From Trichococcus alkaliphilus (GTDB lineage Bacteria > Bacillota > Bacilli > Lactobacillales > Aerococcaceae), in NCBI RefSeq assembly GCF_003008695.1, contig NZ_PXZT01000006.1, positions 1 to 64,000 on the forward strand: a DNA stretch of 64,000 nucleotides. Direction: 5' to 3'. The position numbers were made by a program, and so were the translations under genes. Below are positions 18,420-25,904 of this stretch, piece after piece. The notes under the pieces were generated by a model, which did no database searches, was not told the DNA's origin, and saw only the letters and a list, made by a program, of their open reading frames with translations. How positions within the stretch are numbered: the stretch's first letter is position 1; each line of letters opens with the position of its first letter.

Positions 18420-19283
18420 ATGAATAAAGAATTTGGAGATGTTCTTAAAGATATCAGGATAGACAGGGGTTATTCTCAACAATATGTAGCAGAAGGCATT
18501 ATGGGTCAATCAGCGTATTCTAAAATAGAGAGAAGCGAAATGGAACCTTCTTTTCGAAAATGGTTGGCAATCCTGGAGAAACTGAATATTTCAGTAGATG
18601 AGTTCCGTTACATATTAAACAAAGAAAAGTTGACCACAAAAGAGAAGATAATCAATGAGTTTTTCTCGTTGAATTATAACCACCTCGATGATTTAAAATT
18701 GCTTAAAGATGAGATAGTTGCGTATTTAAAAGAAGAGGAAGATTACTTGCTAAGAGACATTTTCTACGCCTGCGAAAGTTTAATCGTTTTAAATGCAACT
18801 CAAAACGTAGAAAAAGCACAATTCTTTGCAAAAAAGATTTGGGGGCGTATGGAGAAATTTGATAAATGGTATTTGTTGGACATCCGATTAATAAACACCA
18901 TTTTGTTCATTTTCCCCATTGATGTAGCCGTGCATATCGGGGAAAGGGTAACTGCACAATTGGTCCCGTATCATAATCTGAAGGAAGCTGAAATTCTACT
19001 ATTCAATATAGAGGTTAATTTGGCTGTTTTGCTGATCGATGATAAAAAATATCCTAAAGCCCTTGCCTACTTGGAAAGAGTGATTCCCTTATGCAAGAAA
19101 TATCAGAAATATAATCAATTATCCATTGCCTATGCCAGAAAAGGGATCATATTGCAAAAAACAGGAAAAATTGATGAAGGCTCGGAGTATATTGAGAAGG
19201 CTTATGCAATCTTAAATGCTATAGAAGACAGGAAACTAATAGAGGGTTTAGAACAAGAGGTTTCGCATTACTTGAGTATGTGA
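18420..19283 (+). CDS. Rgg/GadR/MutR-family peptide-responsive regulator
   Basis: A 287-residue cytosolic regulator. The N-terminal XRE-type helix-turn-helix (about 1-62) contains LKDIRIDRGYSQQYVAEGI and SAYSKIERSEMEPS. A long alpha-helical repeat domain (about 70-285) follows, with the Rgg-type block WYLLDIRLINTILFIFPIDV and a later tetratricopeptide-like stretch (AYLERVIPLCKKYQKYNQLS). Rgg proteins bind short imported peptides through this domain. The start is placed at ATG 18420 rather than GTG 18411 because AGAAGGTG at 18406-18413 gives proper spacing only to the ATG. The 56-codon exported peptide gene lies divergently upstream, which suggests a cognate pair. A PlcR-like assignment is possible but less good, because the C-terminal block is Rgg-like. 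Confidence 0.88.
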   Translation: MNKEFGDVLKDIRIDRGYSQQYVAEGIMGQSAYSKIERSEMEPSFRKWLAILEKLNISVDEFRYILNKEKLTTKEKIINEFFSLNYNHLDDLKLLKDEIVAYLKEEEDYLLRDIFYACESLIVLNATQNVEKAQFFAKKIWGRMEKFDKWYLLDIRLINTILFIFPIDVAVHIGERVTAQLVPYHNLKEAEILLFNIEVNLAVLLIDDKKYPKALAYLERVIPLCKKYQKYNQLSIAYARKGIILQKTGKIDEGSEYIEKAYAILNAIEDRKLIEGLEQEVSHYLSM

Positions 19284-19393
19284 TGGGAATGTTCTTTGAG
19301 CGTATGCCCGGTGGGGGATAAGTTGCTGGCGAAAGTCCACTATCTAAGATAATCAAAAAGTGTTCTAACATCTGCTCAAAAAATACAAAAAAT

Positions 19394-19430
19394 CGGCTAT
19401 CCAGATCAAATGGATAGGCGTATTTTTTTA
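19394..19430 (+). terminator. terminator downstream of the Rgg gene
   Basis: Stem CTATCC/GGATAG with a nine-base loop followed by TATTTTTTTA. It lies about 110 nt after the stop. Confidence 0.7.
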
Positions 19431-19559
19431 CGCTCGATTCGCCTGCACCGGCCAAGAGCAAAAGTTTTCTTTCCGTCCGGCAAGTAGCTATAATAAGGAT
19501 GTAAGTGTTTACGAAAAGTCAGTACGCAACGTTTCGACATCCAGAAGGAGGAATGGAAT

Positions 19560-20135
19560 ATGGCTGAAATCAGTATTTTTGGTAAAGGCAACATGGGAAG
19601 TGCAATCGGGGGAAATTTTGAGGCCGCCGGGAATCAGGTAACGTACATCACTAAGGATACAGCCATTGAGAAATTTGGGGATATCGTGGTTTTGTCGGTT
19701 CCGTATCCGGCTATTGCCGGTATATTGGCGGCCCATCGCGACTTGTTTGCCGGAAAGATCGTCATCGATATCACCAATCCATTGAATTTTGAGACATTCG
19801 ACAGCCTCGTTGTGCCAGCCGACAGCTCAGCAGCAGCGGAAATCGCCAAGGAACTGCCGGATTCGTATGTCATAAAAGCCTTCAACACGAATTTCGCCAC
19901 TACCTTAGCAAGCAAGAAAGTGGCGGGTGCCCACCCAACGACAGTGCTGCTGGCGTCCGACGACAAGGAAGCCAAAGACAAATTGGTTGCCGCTTTGGAA
20001 GGCAGCGGCCTGGCCTTCATGGATGCCGGCTTGCTGAAACGGGCCCGTGAGCTCGAAGCAATGGGCTTCCTGCAGATTTCGCTCGCTGCCGCCGATAAGA
20101 TCAGCTGGACGGGCGGCTTCGGCATCTTCAAATAA
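19560..20135 (+). CDS. NADPH-dependent F420 reductase-like oxidoreductase
   Basis: A 191-residue Rossmann-fold protein with the dinucleotide-binding start ISIFGKGNMGSAIGGNFEAAG and the family features VIDITNPLNF and VIKAFNTNFATTLA. This is the short NADP oxidoreductase/F420-dependent family also found in bacteria lacking F420, where the true acceptor is usually unknown. A strong AGAAGGAGG precedes the ATG. It is a single gene with its own terminator. The substrate cannot be inferred from context. Confidence 0.85.
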   Translation: MAEISIFGKGNMGSAIGGNFEAAGNQVTYITKDTAIEKFGDIVVLSVPYPAIAGILAAHRDLFAGKIVIDITNPLNFETFDSLVVPADSSAAAEIAKELPDSYVIKAFNTNFATTLASKKVAGAHPTTVLLASDDKEAKDKLVAALEGSGLAFMDAGLLKRARELEAMGFLQISLAAADKISWTGGFGIFK

Positions 20136-20197
20136 ATATTTATACAACACTGATAATGTTTTTTTTACTGATTGGTGTTGGTCGAACGCAAAGACAA

Positions 20198-20246
20198 ACA
20201 AAACTTCCGACAAATTAATAAAATTGTCGGAAGTTTGTTTTTTTTG
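20198..20246. terminator. bidirectional terminator between the oxidoreductase and tRNA-Arg
   Basis: Perfect 11-bp stem ACTTCCGACAA/TTGTCGGAAGT with an AT-rich loop. A T run follows on the plus side (TTTGTTTTTTTTG) and a shorter one on the minus side. The arm TGTCGGAAGTT is shared with the T-arm of the adjacent tRNA. Confidence 0.85.
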
Positions 20247-20255
20247 TTTATATGA

Positions 20256-20328
20256 CGGCCCTAAGAAGAATTGAACTTCCGACACCTCGTTTAGGAAACG
20301 AGTGCTCTATCCGCTGAGCTATAGGACC
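20256..20328 (-). tRNA. tRNA-Arg (anticodon CCU)
   Basis: Cloverleaf on the minus strand. The acceptor stem is GGTCCTA paired with TAGGGCC (one wobble), the D-arm is GCTCAGCGGATAGAGC, the anticodon stem is CTCGT/ACGAG around loop TTCCTAA (anticodon CCT), and the T-arm contains GTTCAAT. The discriminator base is G and CCA is not encoded. An extended -10, TGATACAAT, lies just upstream on the minus strand. Confidence 0.95.
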
Positions 20329-20404
20329 AACAGAACACTAATCATTGTATCACTTATTGCGTGCAATTTCCACATTCATTTGAAAAAAATTCCTGGGAGT
20401 CTGC

Positions 20405-20437
20405 GAAAAGTATAATAGGGCAACCAAATGGCTGCCC
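20405..20437 (-). terminator. terminator of the small membrane protein gene
   Basis: On the minus strand GGGCAGCC and GGTTGCCC pair around an ATTT loop, followed by TATTATACTTTT. It starts only a few bases after the stop at 20443. Confidence 0.75.
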
Positions 20438-20442
20438 GAAAA

Positions 20443-20709
20443 TCATTCATTTTCCAAGTCGTCAATGCGCGCTTCCAGATCGGAAATGGCACCTTTCAAC
20501 TCATTGACTTCCGCCTGAAGGCTCTCGATGTCGGCGGGCCGGACTTCGCCATTCGATGTGCCGCTCATCTGTTGGAAGATAAAGGTGAGGCCAAAAATCA
20601 ATATGACTGCCCCGAATATATACAACCAACTCTTGCTGGACGGTTTTTCCGGTTCCACCGCCTGCGAAACCTCCTCGAACTGTTCCATCCTTTTCTTTCG
20701 ATCGATCAC
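20443..20709 (-). CDS. small single-pass membrane protein with C-terminal coiled coil
   Basis: An 88-residue protein of unrecognised family. It has a charged N-terminus, one membrane helix (about 30-50, WLYIFGAVILIFGLTFIF), and a heptad-patterned acidic tail (ESLQAEVNELKGAISDLEAR) predicted to form a coiled coil. The start is uncertain. A GTG at 20707-20709 has AGGG at a good distance, while an ATG seven codons later has its purine run directly abutting the codon. The open frame extends far upstream, but that part lies in the GC-rich hairpin repeat and is not coding. The layout recalls small division- or envelope-associated proteins, but no function is claimed. Confidence 0.6.
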   Translation of the reverse strand: MIDRKKRMEQFEEVSQAVEPEKPSSKSWLYIFGAVILIFGLTFIFQQMSGTSNGEVRPADIESLQAEVNELKGAISDLEARIDDLENE

Positions 20710-20825
20710 GGTAAACACCCTGCTTTCGTAAAGACTTGTCTGACTATCTACCCACATTATAGCCCATCCAAAATCAGAACTAAAGTAATGTACCGCTGCG
20801 CTAGGAAAACTTAAGAAACCGCTTG

Positions 20826-21030
20826 CGGTTACGGCGTCGCGACCTCCGACGAAAGTATCGCTCGCCGGAGTAGGGGTTTCCGGTAATAGTTCTTCTCCTG
20901 TGAGCGAATGTTGGCCGGAGGTGAGGGCTAGGCAGCTCGCTCTTCTCCGGGGAGCGGGTCCTCGTCGGAGTTGACGAACCCTCATGAAAGCCACCTCCGG
21001 CGCACGTACCCTCGGTCGGAGATACGGAAA
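20826..21030 (-). repeat. multi-hairpin GC-rich repeat module, minus orientation
   Basis: Read on the minus strand this contains the same succession of CTCCGRCGAG...CGGAG hairpins and spacers found at 22.7, 24.7 and 26.0 kb, including CTCCGGCCAACATTCGCTC and TTACCGGAA. It fills most of the 412-nt gap between the small membrane protein and pepS and is the clearest inverted copy in the window. Confidence 0.75.
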
Positions 21031-21075
21031 ACCCCTAGGAAAAACCCCCGGCGGCCTCCAGCCACCCCCACAACA

Positions 21076-21102
21076 CAAAAAGCCTCCCGTCCCCAGGAGG
21101 CC
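21076..21102 (-). terminator. pepS terminator
   Basis: On the minus strand GCCTCC pairs with GGAGGC around a short loop, followed directly by TTTTTGTG. It lies 21 nt past the pepS stop. Confidence 0.85.
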
Positions 21103-21122
21103 AACCAAACTAACAAACTATA

Positions 21123-22367
21123 TTAAAACGCCCAATCCCCATTGCGGAAGATCGGCATAACGGATCCGTCCTTACGGATCCCATCGATATTCATATCAGC
21201 AGAACCAATCATGAAGTCCACGTGCGTAGTCGAACGGTTCAAGCCGGCTGCAGCCAGCTCTTCTTGGCTCATTTCAGTGCCACCCACAACACTTGATGCG
21301 TAAGCGGAGCCCAGCGCCAGGTGGTTGGAGGCATTTTCGTCGAACAGGGTGTTGAAGAAGACGATACCGGATTGAGAGATCGGAGACGGATCCGGAACCA
21401 GGGCGACTTCGCCCAGGCTTCTGCCGCCATCGTTTTCTTCGACCAAGCGGCGGATCGTTTCTTCGCCTTTTTCAGCAGAGACTTCGGTCACTTGGCCGTT
21501 CTCGAAGCGGAACGTCATGCCATCGATGATGTTGCCGGCGTAGCTCAACGGTTTGGTCGATTTCACGACACCGTCGATGCGGCGGAAATCAGGCGCGCTG
21601 AACACTTCCTCGGTCGGCATGTTGGCGATGAACTTCTCGTTCTGCGCGTTCACGCTGCCGGCGCTTTCCCAGACGTGGTTTTCCGGCATGCCGACCGTCA
21701 AATCGGTTCCGTTCGGCGCTGTGTAATGCAGCGTGTCGAATTGCTCCGCGTTCAGCACATCGGCTTTCGACAGAAGGCGGGCTTCATGCGCATCCCAGGC
21801 AGCAACCGGGTCGGCTTCGTAGACGCGGCACGTCTTGAAGATTTCGTTCCACAACGCGTCGATTTGTTCCTCTTCGGTCGCCAGATCAGGGAAGACTTTC
21901 GCCGCCCATTTCGCGCCGGCAGCGGCAGCGACGGTCCAGCTGACTTTGTTGGCTTGGGTCGCGATGCGTTGCGCCTCGAAAGCCACGTTATTAGCTTTTT
22001 GGACAGCGGCCAATTTCTTGCCTTCGATGCCGTTCAAGGCATCCGGATCAGCAGAGCGGACAGAAAGGCGGCTCGCTTTCTTTTCGATCATGTCGAGACT
22101 TTCGTCCACTTTGTATTGCGGGATATTCGTCATTCTCTCCTCGGACGTATGCAGATACGTTTCGCGGGTGACGAAATCGTCGGTCCATTTGACGATGACT
22201 TCCTCGGCGCCCAATGTGTAGGCTTCCTTCGTCAACAGGCGCGCGAAAGGGGCCTGCTCGACGTCGATGTTGATGACGATCGTGTGGCCTTTTTGAACGT
22301 TGATCCCTTTCGAAACCAACAATTTGGCGTATTTTTGCAGATTTTCTTCAAAATTCGGTAATACCAT
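21123..22367 (-). CDS. pepS: M29-family aminopeptidase PepS
   Basis: A 414-residue cytosolic metallo-aminopeptidase of family M29 (AmpS/AmpT/PepS), releasing N-terminal residues from peptides. The metal-binding signatures of the family are present in order near the C-terminus: GGRSLGEVALVP (Glu), ASNHLALGSAYASS (His and Tyr) and STTHVDFMIGS (His and Asp). The length is normal for M29. GGGAGTG lies about nine bases before the ATG. The gene stands alone and has its own terminator. Confidence 0.94.
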   Translation of the reverse strand: MVLPNFEENLQKYAKLLVSKGINVQKGHTIVINIDVEQAPFARLLTKEAYTLGAEEVIVKWTDDFVTRETYLHTSEERMTNIPQYKVDESLDMIEKKASRLSVRSADPDALNGIEGKKLAAVQKANNVAFEAQRIATQANKVSWTVAAAAGAKWAAKVFPDLATEEEQIDALWNEIFKTCRVYEADPVAAWDAHEARLLSKADVLNAEQFDTLHYTAPNGTDLTVGMPENHVWESAGSVNAQNEKFIANMPTEEVFSAPDFRRIDGVVKSTKPLSYAGNIIDGMTFRFENGQVTEVSAEKGEETIRRLVEENDGGRSLGEVALVPDPSPISQSGIVFFNTLFDENASNHLALGSAYASSVVGGTEMSQEELAAAGLNRSTTHVDFMIGSADMNIDGIRKDGSVMPIFRNGDWAF

Positions 22368-22473
22368 TGTGTATTCACTCCCATGCTTATATACGTAATA
22401 GCACTATCATAGCACAACTTATCTCTAGAGAATAGATAAGTCTCCCATGGAATTGTACGAAATTGACCCAAAA

Positions 22474-22500
22474 ACGCAAAAAAACTCAGCCTAAGCTGAG
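22474..22500 (-). terminator. minus-strand terminator upstream of pepS
   Basis: CTCAGC/GCTGAG stem with a short loop; on the minus strand it is followed by TTTTTTTGCG. It stops minus-strand transcripts from the 22.5-24 kb region before pepS. The stretch 22501-22659 contains nothing I recognise. Confidence 0.75.
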
Positions 22501-22659
22501 CTTTGTCTATTTAACCTTGGGGGGATTAAACAGAAGCTGGAACCACAAGGGCTCCTGTAATTGATATAAAATCGATTACATGTACTATATTCTCATATGC
22601 TATACAAGAATGCAATAGATTTTTTGTGATAATGAACAAATTGGTTAAGGAAATAGAGG

Positions 22660-23060
22660 GCGCCGGCGAGGAGATTATAGACCCTCGCTCCTCCGATGAG
22701 AGTTGGCTTCGCCGGATCTGACACGGCCCCACATACGCTTCTCCGACGAGACCTCGCTCGACGGAGGTCAGCCTGCGTTCCCACTATCAGCTCCGGCCAA
22801 CACTCTCCCGCAGGAGGAGAGCAGATTACCGGAACCGCAACTCCGTTGAGAAGGGCGCTCACCGGAGGGAAGCACCAGCTCCTATGAGGGTTGTCCTTGC
22901 CGGACCAGGCGAATGTACGATATTGCCACCTCCGACGAGCCCTCGTTCGTCGGAGGACAGCCGCCGCACCTACACCCAGCTCCGGCCAACACTCTCCCGC
23001 AGGAGGAGAGCAGATTACCGGAACCGCAACTCCGTTGAGAAGGGCGCTCACCGGAGGAGA
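22660..23060 (+). repeat. multi-hairpin GC-rich repeat array, about two 190-nt units
   Basis: Two consecutive higher-order units, each with four hairpins built on CTCCGNNGAG...CNCGGAGG. The block CAGCTCCGGCCAACACTCTCC...GAGAAGGGCGCTCACCGGAGG occurs almost identically in both (about 22790-22870 and 22979-23056, offset about 190). It lies within the 750-nt gap between pepS and the coiled-coil gene. Confidence 0.85.
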
Positions 23061-23064
23061 GCGT

Positions 23065-23103
23065 GAAAAAAAGGAACCGAGGGTCCTCAGACCACTCGGT
23101 TCT
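23065..23103 (-). terminator. terminator of the coiled-coil gene
   Basis: GAACCGAG/CTCGGTTC stem; on the minus strand it is followed by CTTTTTTTC. It sits between the coiled-coil gene and the hairpin repeat array. Confidence 0.88.
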
Positions 23104-23120
23104 TCGCATTCATATACCCA

Positions 23121-24020
23121 TCAAACTACTTTATCATCCTCAACCGCCAACACTTCCAGAGTCGTTTCCAATTCGCGTTTTTTCTCGGACAAACTCTCCA
23201 TAACATCCTCAGTGCTGTCCTGCAGCTTCTTCAGGTTCTCGATGTTCTTCTCAATGATAGCTTTCGTTCCCCAATCGGAAAAAAGGTTGTCGAAGAAGAT
23301 GTCCAAGGCGCGTTGGGTGGAGGAGATGGTCTCGAGGTCGCTCTCGAAGACAAAATCCAAGTCGCGCAGTTCGCGCGCAAAAGTATAGACGGTCTGTTCC
23401 AGATGCAAAAGCGAGGCTTCGGCGGCATCCAGTTTGTCGTGCTTGAGGAAATCCAGGATGAGGCTGCTGTCGGTGATCAGGTCCCAAGTCGAAATGGCAT
23501 CGGCGGCATCGAGACCGCTGATGATATCCGATAGGGATTCCAACACCGCGATTCCGGCTTGTTCGGCTTCGTTCGTTTCGCGCCATTCGTGCTGCAGTGC
23601 TAGGATTTGTTGCTGGCGTTCGCTGACGACTTGGTTCATGTCCGGATTCTTGCGCAGCACATCTTCTTTGATGTTGCGAAGGCGCAGTTTCTTTTCTTCG
23701 ATGTCCGCTTCGACTTCCTTGACTCTGCGGGCCGCGGCGATCTTCATCGCATAGGCCTTGTCGAACTCGACTTTGGCGCCGATGATCTCGCGGTACTCTT
23801 TGTCATAGCGGCGGTCAAAGTTGCCAAATAGCTTCAGGAGAGTGTTCGAGAAACTGTCATTGCGCAGCCGTTCGAGGTCGCGGTTTTCCTTTTCCAGAGT
23901 CGCAGTAGCCTTTTCCAGCGCTTCCTGATATTTCGTAAGATTTTCTTCGGCATTGAACAGCTTGCGGGCCAACGACCCCAGCTGGAGCATCAAAATTTCA
24001 TATTCCATTCCGACATCCAT
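23121..24020 (-). CDS. coiled-coil protein of unknown function
   Basis: A 299-residue, highly charged, almost wholly alpha-helical protein with long heptad stretches (about 15-60, 95-150, 255-295). No signal peptide, membrane segment or catalytic motif is visible. I do not recognise the family. AAGGAGG lies six bases before the chosen ATG; an ATG one codon earlier (24023) is too close to it. The flavodoxin gene lies upstream on the same strand, separated by a terminator, so the two are probably independent. A structural or scaffolding role is possible but unsupported. Confidence 0.8.
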   Translation of the reverse strand: MDVGMEYEILMLQLGSLARKLFNAEENLTKYQEALEKATATLEKENRDLERLRNDSFSNTLLKLFGNFDRRYDKEYREIIGAKVEFDKAYAMKIAAARRVKEVEADIEEKKLRLRNIKEDVLRKNPDMNQVVSERQQQILALQHEWRETNEAEQAGIAVLESLSDIISGLDAADAISTWDLITDSSLILDFLKHDKLDAAEASLLHLEQTVYTFARELRDLDFVFESDLETISSTQRALDIFFDNLFSDWGTKAIIEKNIENLKKLQDSTEDVMESLSEKKRELETTLEVLAVEDDKVV

Positions 24021-24051
24021 CATAAGCCTCCTTCCAAGAAAAATGATTTTG

Positions 24052-24096
24052 CAAAAAAGAAGAGCTAGACGCAGGTATTCCCGAATGCTAACTCTT
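24052..24096 (-). terminator. flavodoxin terminator
   Basis: Minus-strand stem AAGAGTTAG/CTAGCTCTT followed by CTTTTTTGC. It separates the flavodoxin gene from the coiled-coil gene. Confidence 0.7.
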
Positions 24097-24111
24097 CCTT
24101 TTGTGTATTGC

Positions 24112-24561
24112 TTATTTGTTCAGCGCCGCTACCATCGCTTCAGAGAATTTCTGCAGGTTCGCGATATCCTCTTCTTCGGCGTTCAAGTCGATCTTGACAT
24201 TTTCTGCGCCGATTGTTGCGCCGAATTTTTTGAATTGAACTTCGAAATCATCGACTGCTTTGCAGTAATATTCATAGAACGTATCCCCAGATCCGACAAC
24301 ACCAGCGATTTTGCCTGTGAAGTCGACGTCTTCCATCTCTTCATAGAAGTCCATGAATTCGTCCGGCAGGTCGCCGTCCGTACCGTATGTGTAGGTCGCA
24401 ATGATGTTCATGTCATAGGCCAAGAAGTCCTCCGGTGCAACTTGCGTACATTCTTTTACTTCCACGTCCACGCCCAATGCTTCCAGTTGGTCTGCGACGA
24501 TATCGGCGATTTCTTCGGTATTCCCTGTTAAACTTGCGTATACGATCAATGCTGATGCCAT
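24112..24561 (-). CDS. flavodoxin
   Basis: A 149-residue FMN-binding electron carrier of short-chain flavodoxin size. The phosphate-binding loop reads YASLTGNTEEIAD near the N-terminus. The isoalloxazine-contacting loops are represented by ATYTYGTDGDLPDEF and GSGDTFYEYYCKAVDDF. The protein is strongly acidic, as usual. Its partner enzyme is not evident nearby. AGAAAGAGGGAAATACAATG carries the ribosome binding site. Confidence 0.95.
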   Translation of the reverse strand: MASALIVYASLTGNTEEIADIVADQLEALGVDVEVKECTQVAPEDFLAYDMNIIATYTYGTDGDLPDEFMDFYEEMEDVDFTGKIAGVVGSGDTFYEYYCKAVDDFEVQFKKFGATIGAENVKIDLNAEEEDIANLQKFSEAMVAALNK

Positions 24562-24654
24562 TGTATTTCCCTCTTTCTTCTTACGATTGCTATCTAATCA
24601 AAGTATACCAAAGTTCCATCCGGTTGGCATCAAATAATCGCAGAATTGCGACAG

Positions 24655-24860
24655 GGTGTTCCACGGTCGCGCAGCCCCGACGAGCGCGGCCTTCGCCGGA
24701 GCTGGTGTGAGGTGGATGGCTTGTCCTCCGATTAGGATCGGTTCGTCGGAGGACAGGGTGCGAATCCGTGCCAGCTCCGGCCAACATTCGCTCGCAGGAG
24801 AAGGGCCGGTTACCGGCACCGCACCTCCGGCGAAAGGATACCTCAACGGAAGTCGTGGTA
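24655..24860 (+). repeat. multi-hairpin GC-rich repeat module
   Basis: One higher-order unit between the divergent flavodoxin and NERD genes: hairpins at about 24678-24702, 24715-24760, 24778-24805 and 24822-24852, with the same spacer words seen elsewhere (CAGCTCCGGCCAACATTCGCTCG, GTTACCGGCACCGCACC). Because it lies between two divergent starts it would be upstream of both genes. The remaining gap holds the NERD gene ribosome binding site AGAAGGAGG. Confidence 0.82.
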
Positions 24861-24932
24861 GTAAAAAAAGCGCAAATAATGATGGGATGCAGATATTACA
24901 GGTGATGATTCAATTTAGAAGGAGGAAAAATA

Positions 24933-25832
24933 ATGGCATATAAGGAACGCCAAAAGCCGCGGATACTCTGCATTTATGAAGCATTGGCCAAACGGATAAA
25001 ATTGGGGCCGGGGGATCAGTATTATTTGTTGCATATGGATGGGGGATTTGGGGGCGAATGCGGGCTGGATGGGCATACGGAAGCACTGGATTCGCGCTGT
25101 TTGGTGCTGAATGATCTGCAGTTACGGCACAATCGCATTTCGATTCAGATCGATACCCTGGTGATTTGTCCGGATAAGCTGCGGGTATATGAAACGAAAA
25201 ACTACAAGGGGGACCATCAGTGGGGACCGTTGACACTCCGGAAACCAAGCGGCGCCACGATGGAGAATCCTTCTGTCCAGCTGAATCGGACGATGGCAAG
25301 ATTGGGTGTGCTGCTTGCGGATCTGAATATCGAGATGCCGATTGAAGGTTTTGTCGTCTTCATCAACCCGGAGTTCAACTTGCTGAGTACTCGTAAAATT
25401 GAGGAATACCTGCTTCCCGGGCAGATTCCGCGTCATTTTCAGAATTTCCGGGTGAAGGGAGCAATTGGGCCGGAGCAACAGCGGCTGGCGGATTCGTTGA
25501 TCCGGATGCACAATCCGCGGCATTTTGCCGAGGAACTGCCGGAAATCGACTACGCGAAGTTGCGAAAAGAACTGTTCTGCTTGGATTGCAGTTCGGCGGT
25601 GCGCCTTGATGGGATCAAGTCGGTCTATTGTCCGGTCTGCAAAAAAAGGAGGCGGACGACGAAAACGATTCTGCACAATATCGAGGAGTTTAGGCTGCTT
25701 TTTCCGGATGCGAAAGTGACGATGCCGCGGATGGCCGAGTGGTGTGGGATGGACAATAAGGATTGTATTTATCGGGTTCTCCGCAAGAACTATAAAGCTG
25801 TGGGAAAATGCCACGGGCGCCATTACGTATAA
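24933..25832 (+). CDS. NERD-domain protein with zinc ribbon
   Basis: A 299-residue protein. The N-terminal part (about 45-150) has the nuclease-related NERD pattern: RISIQIDTLVICPDKLRVYE followed by TKNYKG, where the Asp and the Glu-X-Lys core resemble PD-(D/E)XK-type nucleases. A four-cysteine zinc ribbon follows (CLDC...CPVC, about 213-236), and then a C-terminal helical segment (PRMAEWCGMDNKDCIYRVLR). NERD proteins are predicted DNA-processing enzymes of largely unknown role. AGAAGGAGG lies just before the ATG. Many genomes carry close relatives as single genes. Confidence 0.85.
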   Translation: MAYKERQKPRILCIYEALAKRIKLGPGDQYYLLHMDGGFGGECGLDGHTEALDSRCLVLNDLQLRHNRISIQIDTLVICPDKLRVYETKNYKGDHQWGPLTLRKPSGATMENPSVQLNRTMARLGVLLADLNIEMPIEGFVVFINPEFNLLSTRKIEEYLLPGQIPRHFQNFRVKGAIGPEQQRLADSLIRMHNPRHFAEELPEIDYAKLRKELFCLDCSSAVRLDGIKSVYCPVCKKRRRTTKTILHNIEEFRLLFPDAKVTMPRMAEWCGMDNKDCIYRVLRKNYKAVGKCHGRHYV

Positions 25833-25884
25833 GGGCAAGAACTCCGACGAAGCTGCGGCTCGTCGGAGTTCTTGCCTGTTTGCT
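25833..25884 (+). terminator. NERD gene terminator with repeat-like stem
   Basis: Long stem GGCAAGAACTCCGACGA/TCGTCGGAGTTCTTGCC followed by TGTTTGCTTTT. Its core CTCCGACGA/TCGTCGGAG is the same as that of the intergenic hairpin repeats nearby. Confidence 0.85.
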
Positions 25885-25904
25885 TTTCTGAGGGATTGTA
25901 TAGC

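Noticed and set aside
20710-21108. N-terminal extension of the small membrane protein
   Set aside because: The extension reads through the GC-rich repeat with Arg/Pro/Gly-rich translation and no start signal. A GTG with a spaced ribosome site lies at 20707-20709.
21321-22361. 346-codon frame antisense to pepS
   Set aside because: It is fully antisense to a well-supported M29 aminopeptidase, has no ribosome binding site, and its translation is typical of complement frames.
22593-23051. Long minus-strand open frame with internally repeated peptide
   Set aside because: It coincides exactly with the hairpin repeat array. The repetition of the peptide follows from the 189/190-nt DNA period, there is no ribosome binding site, and other frames are open too because the sequence is GC-rich.
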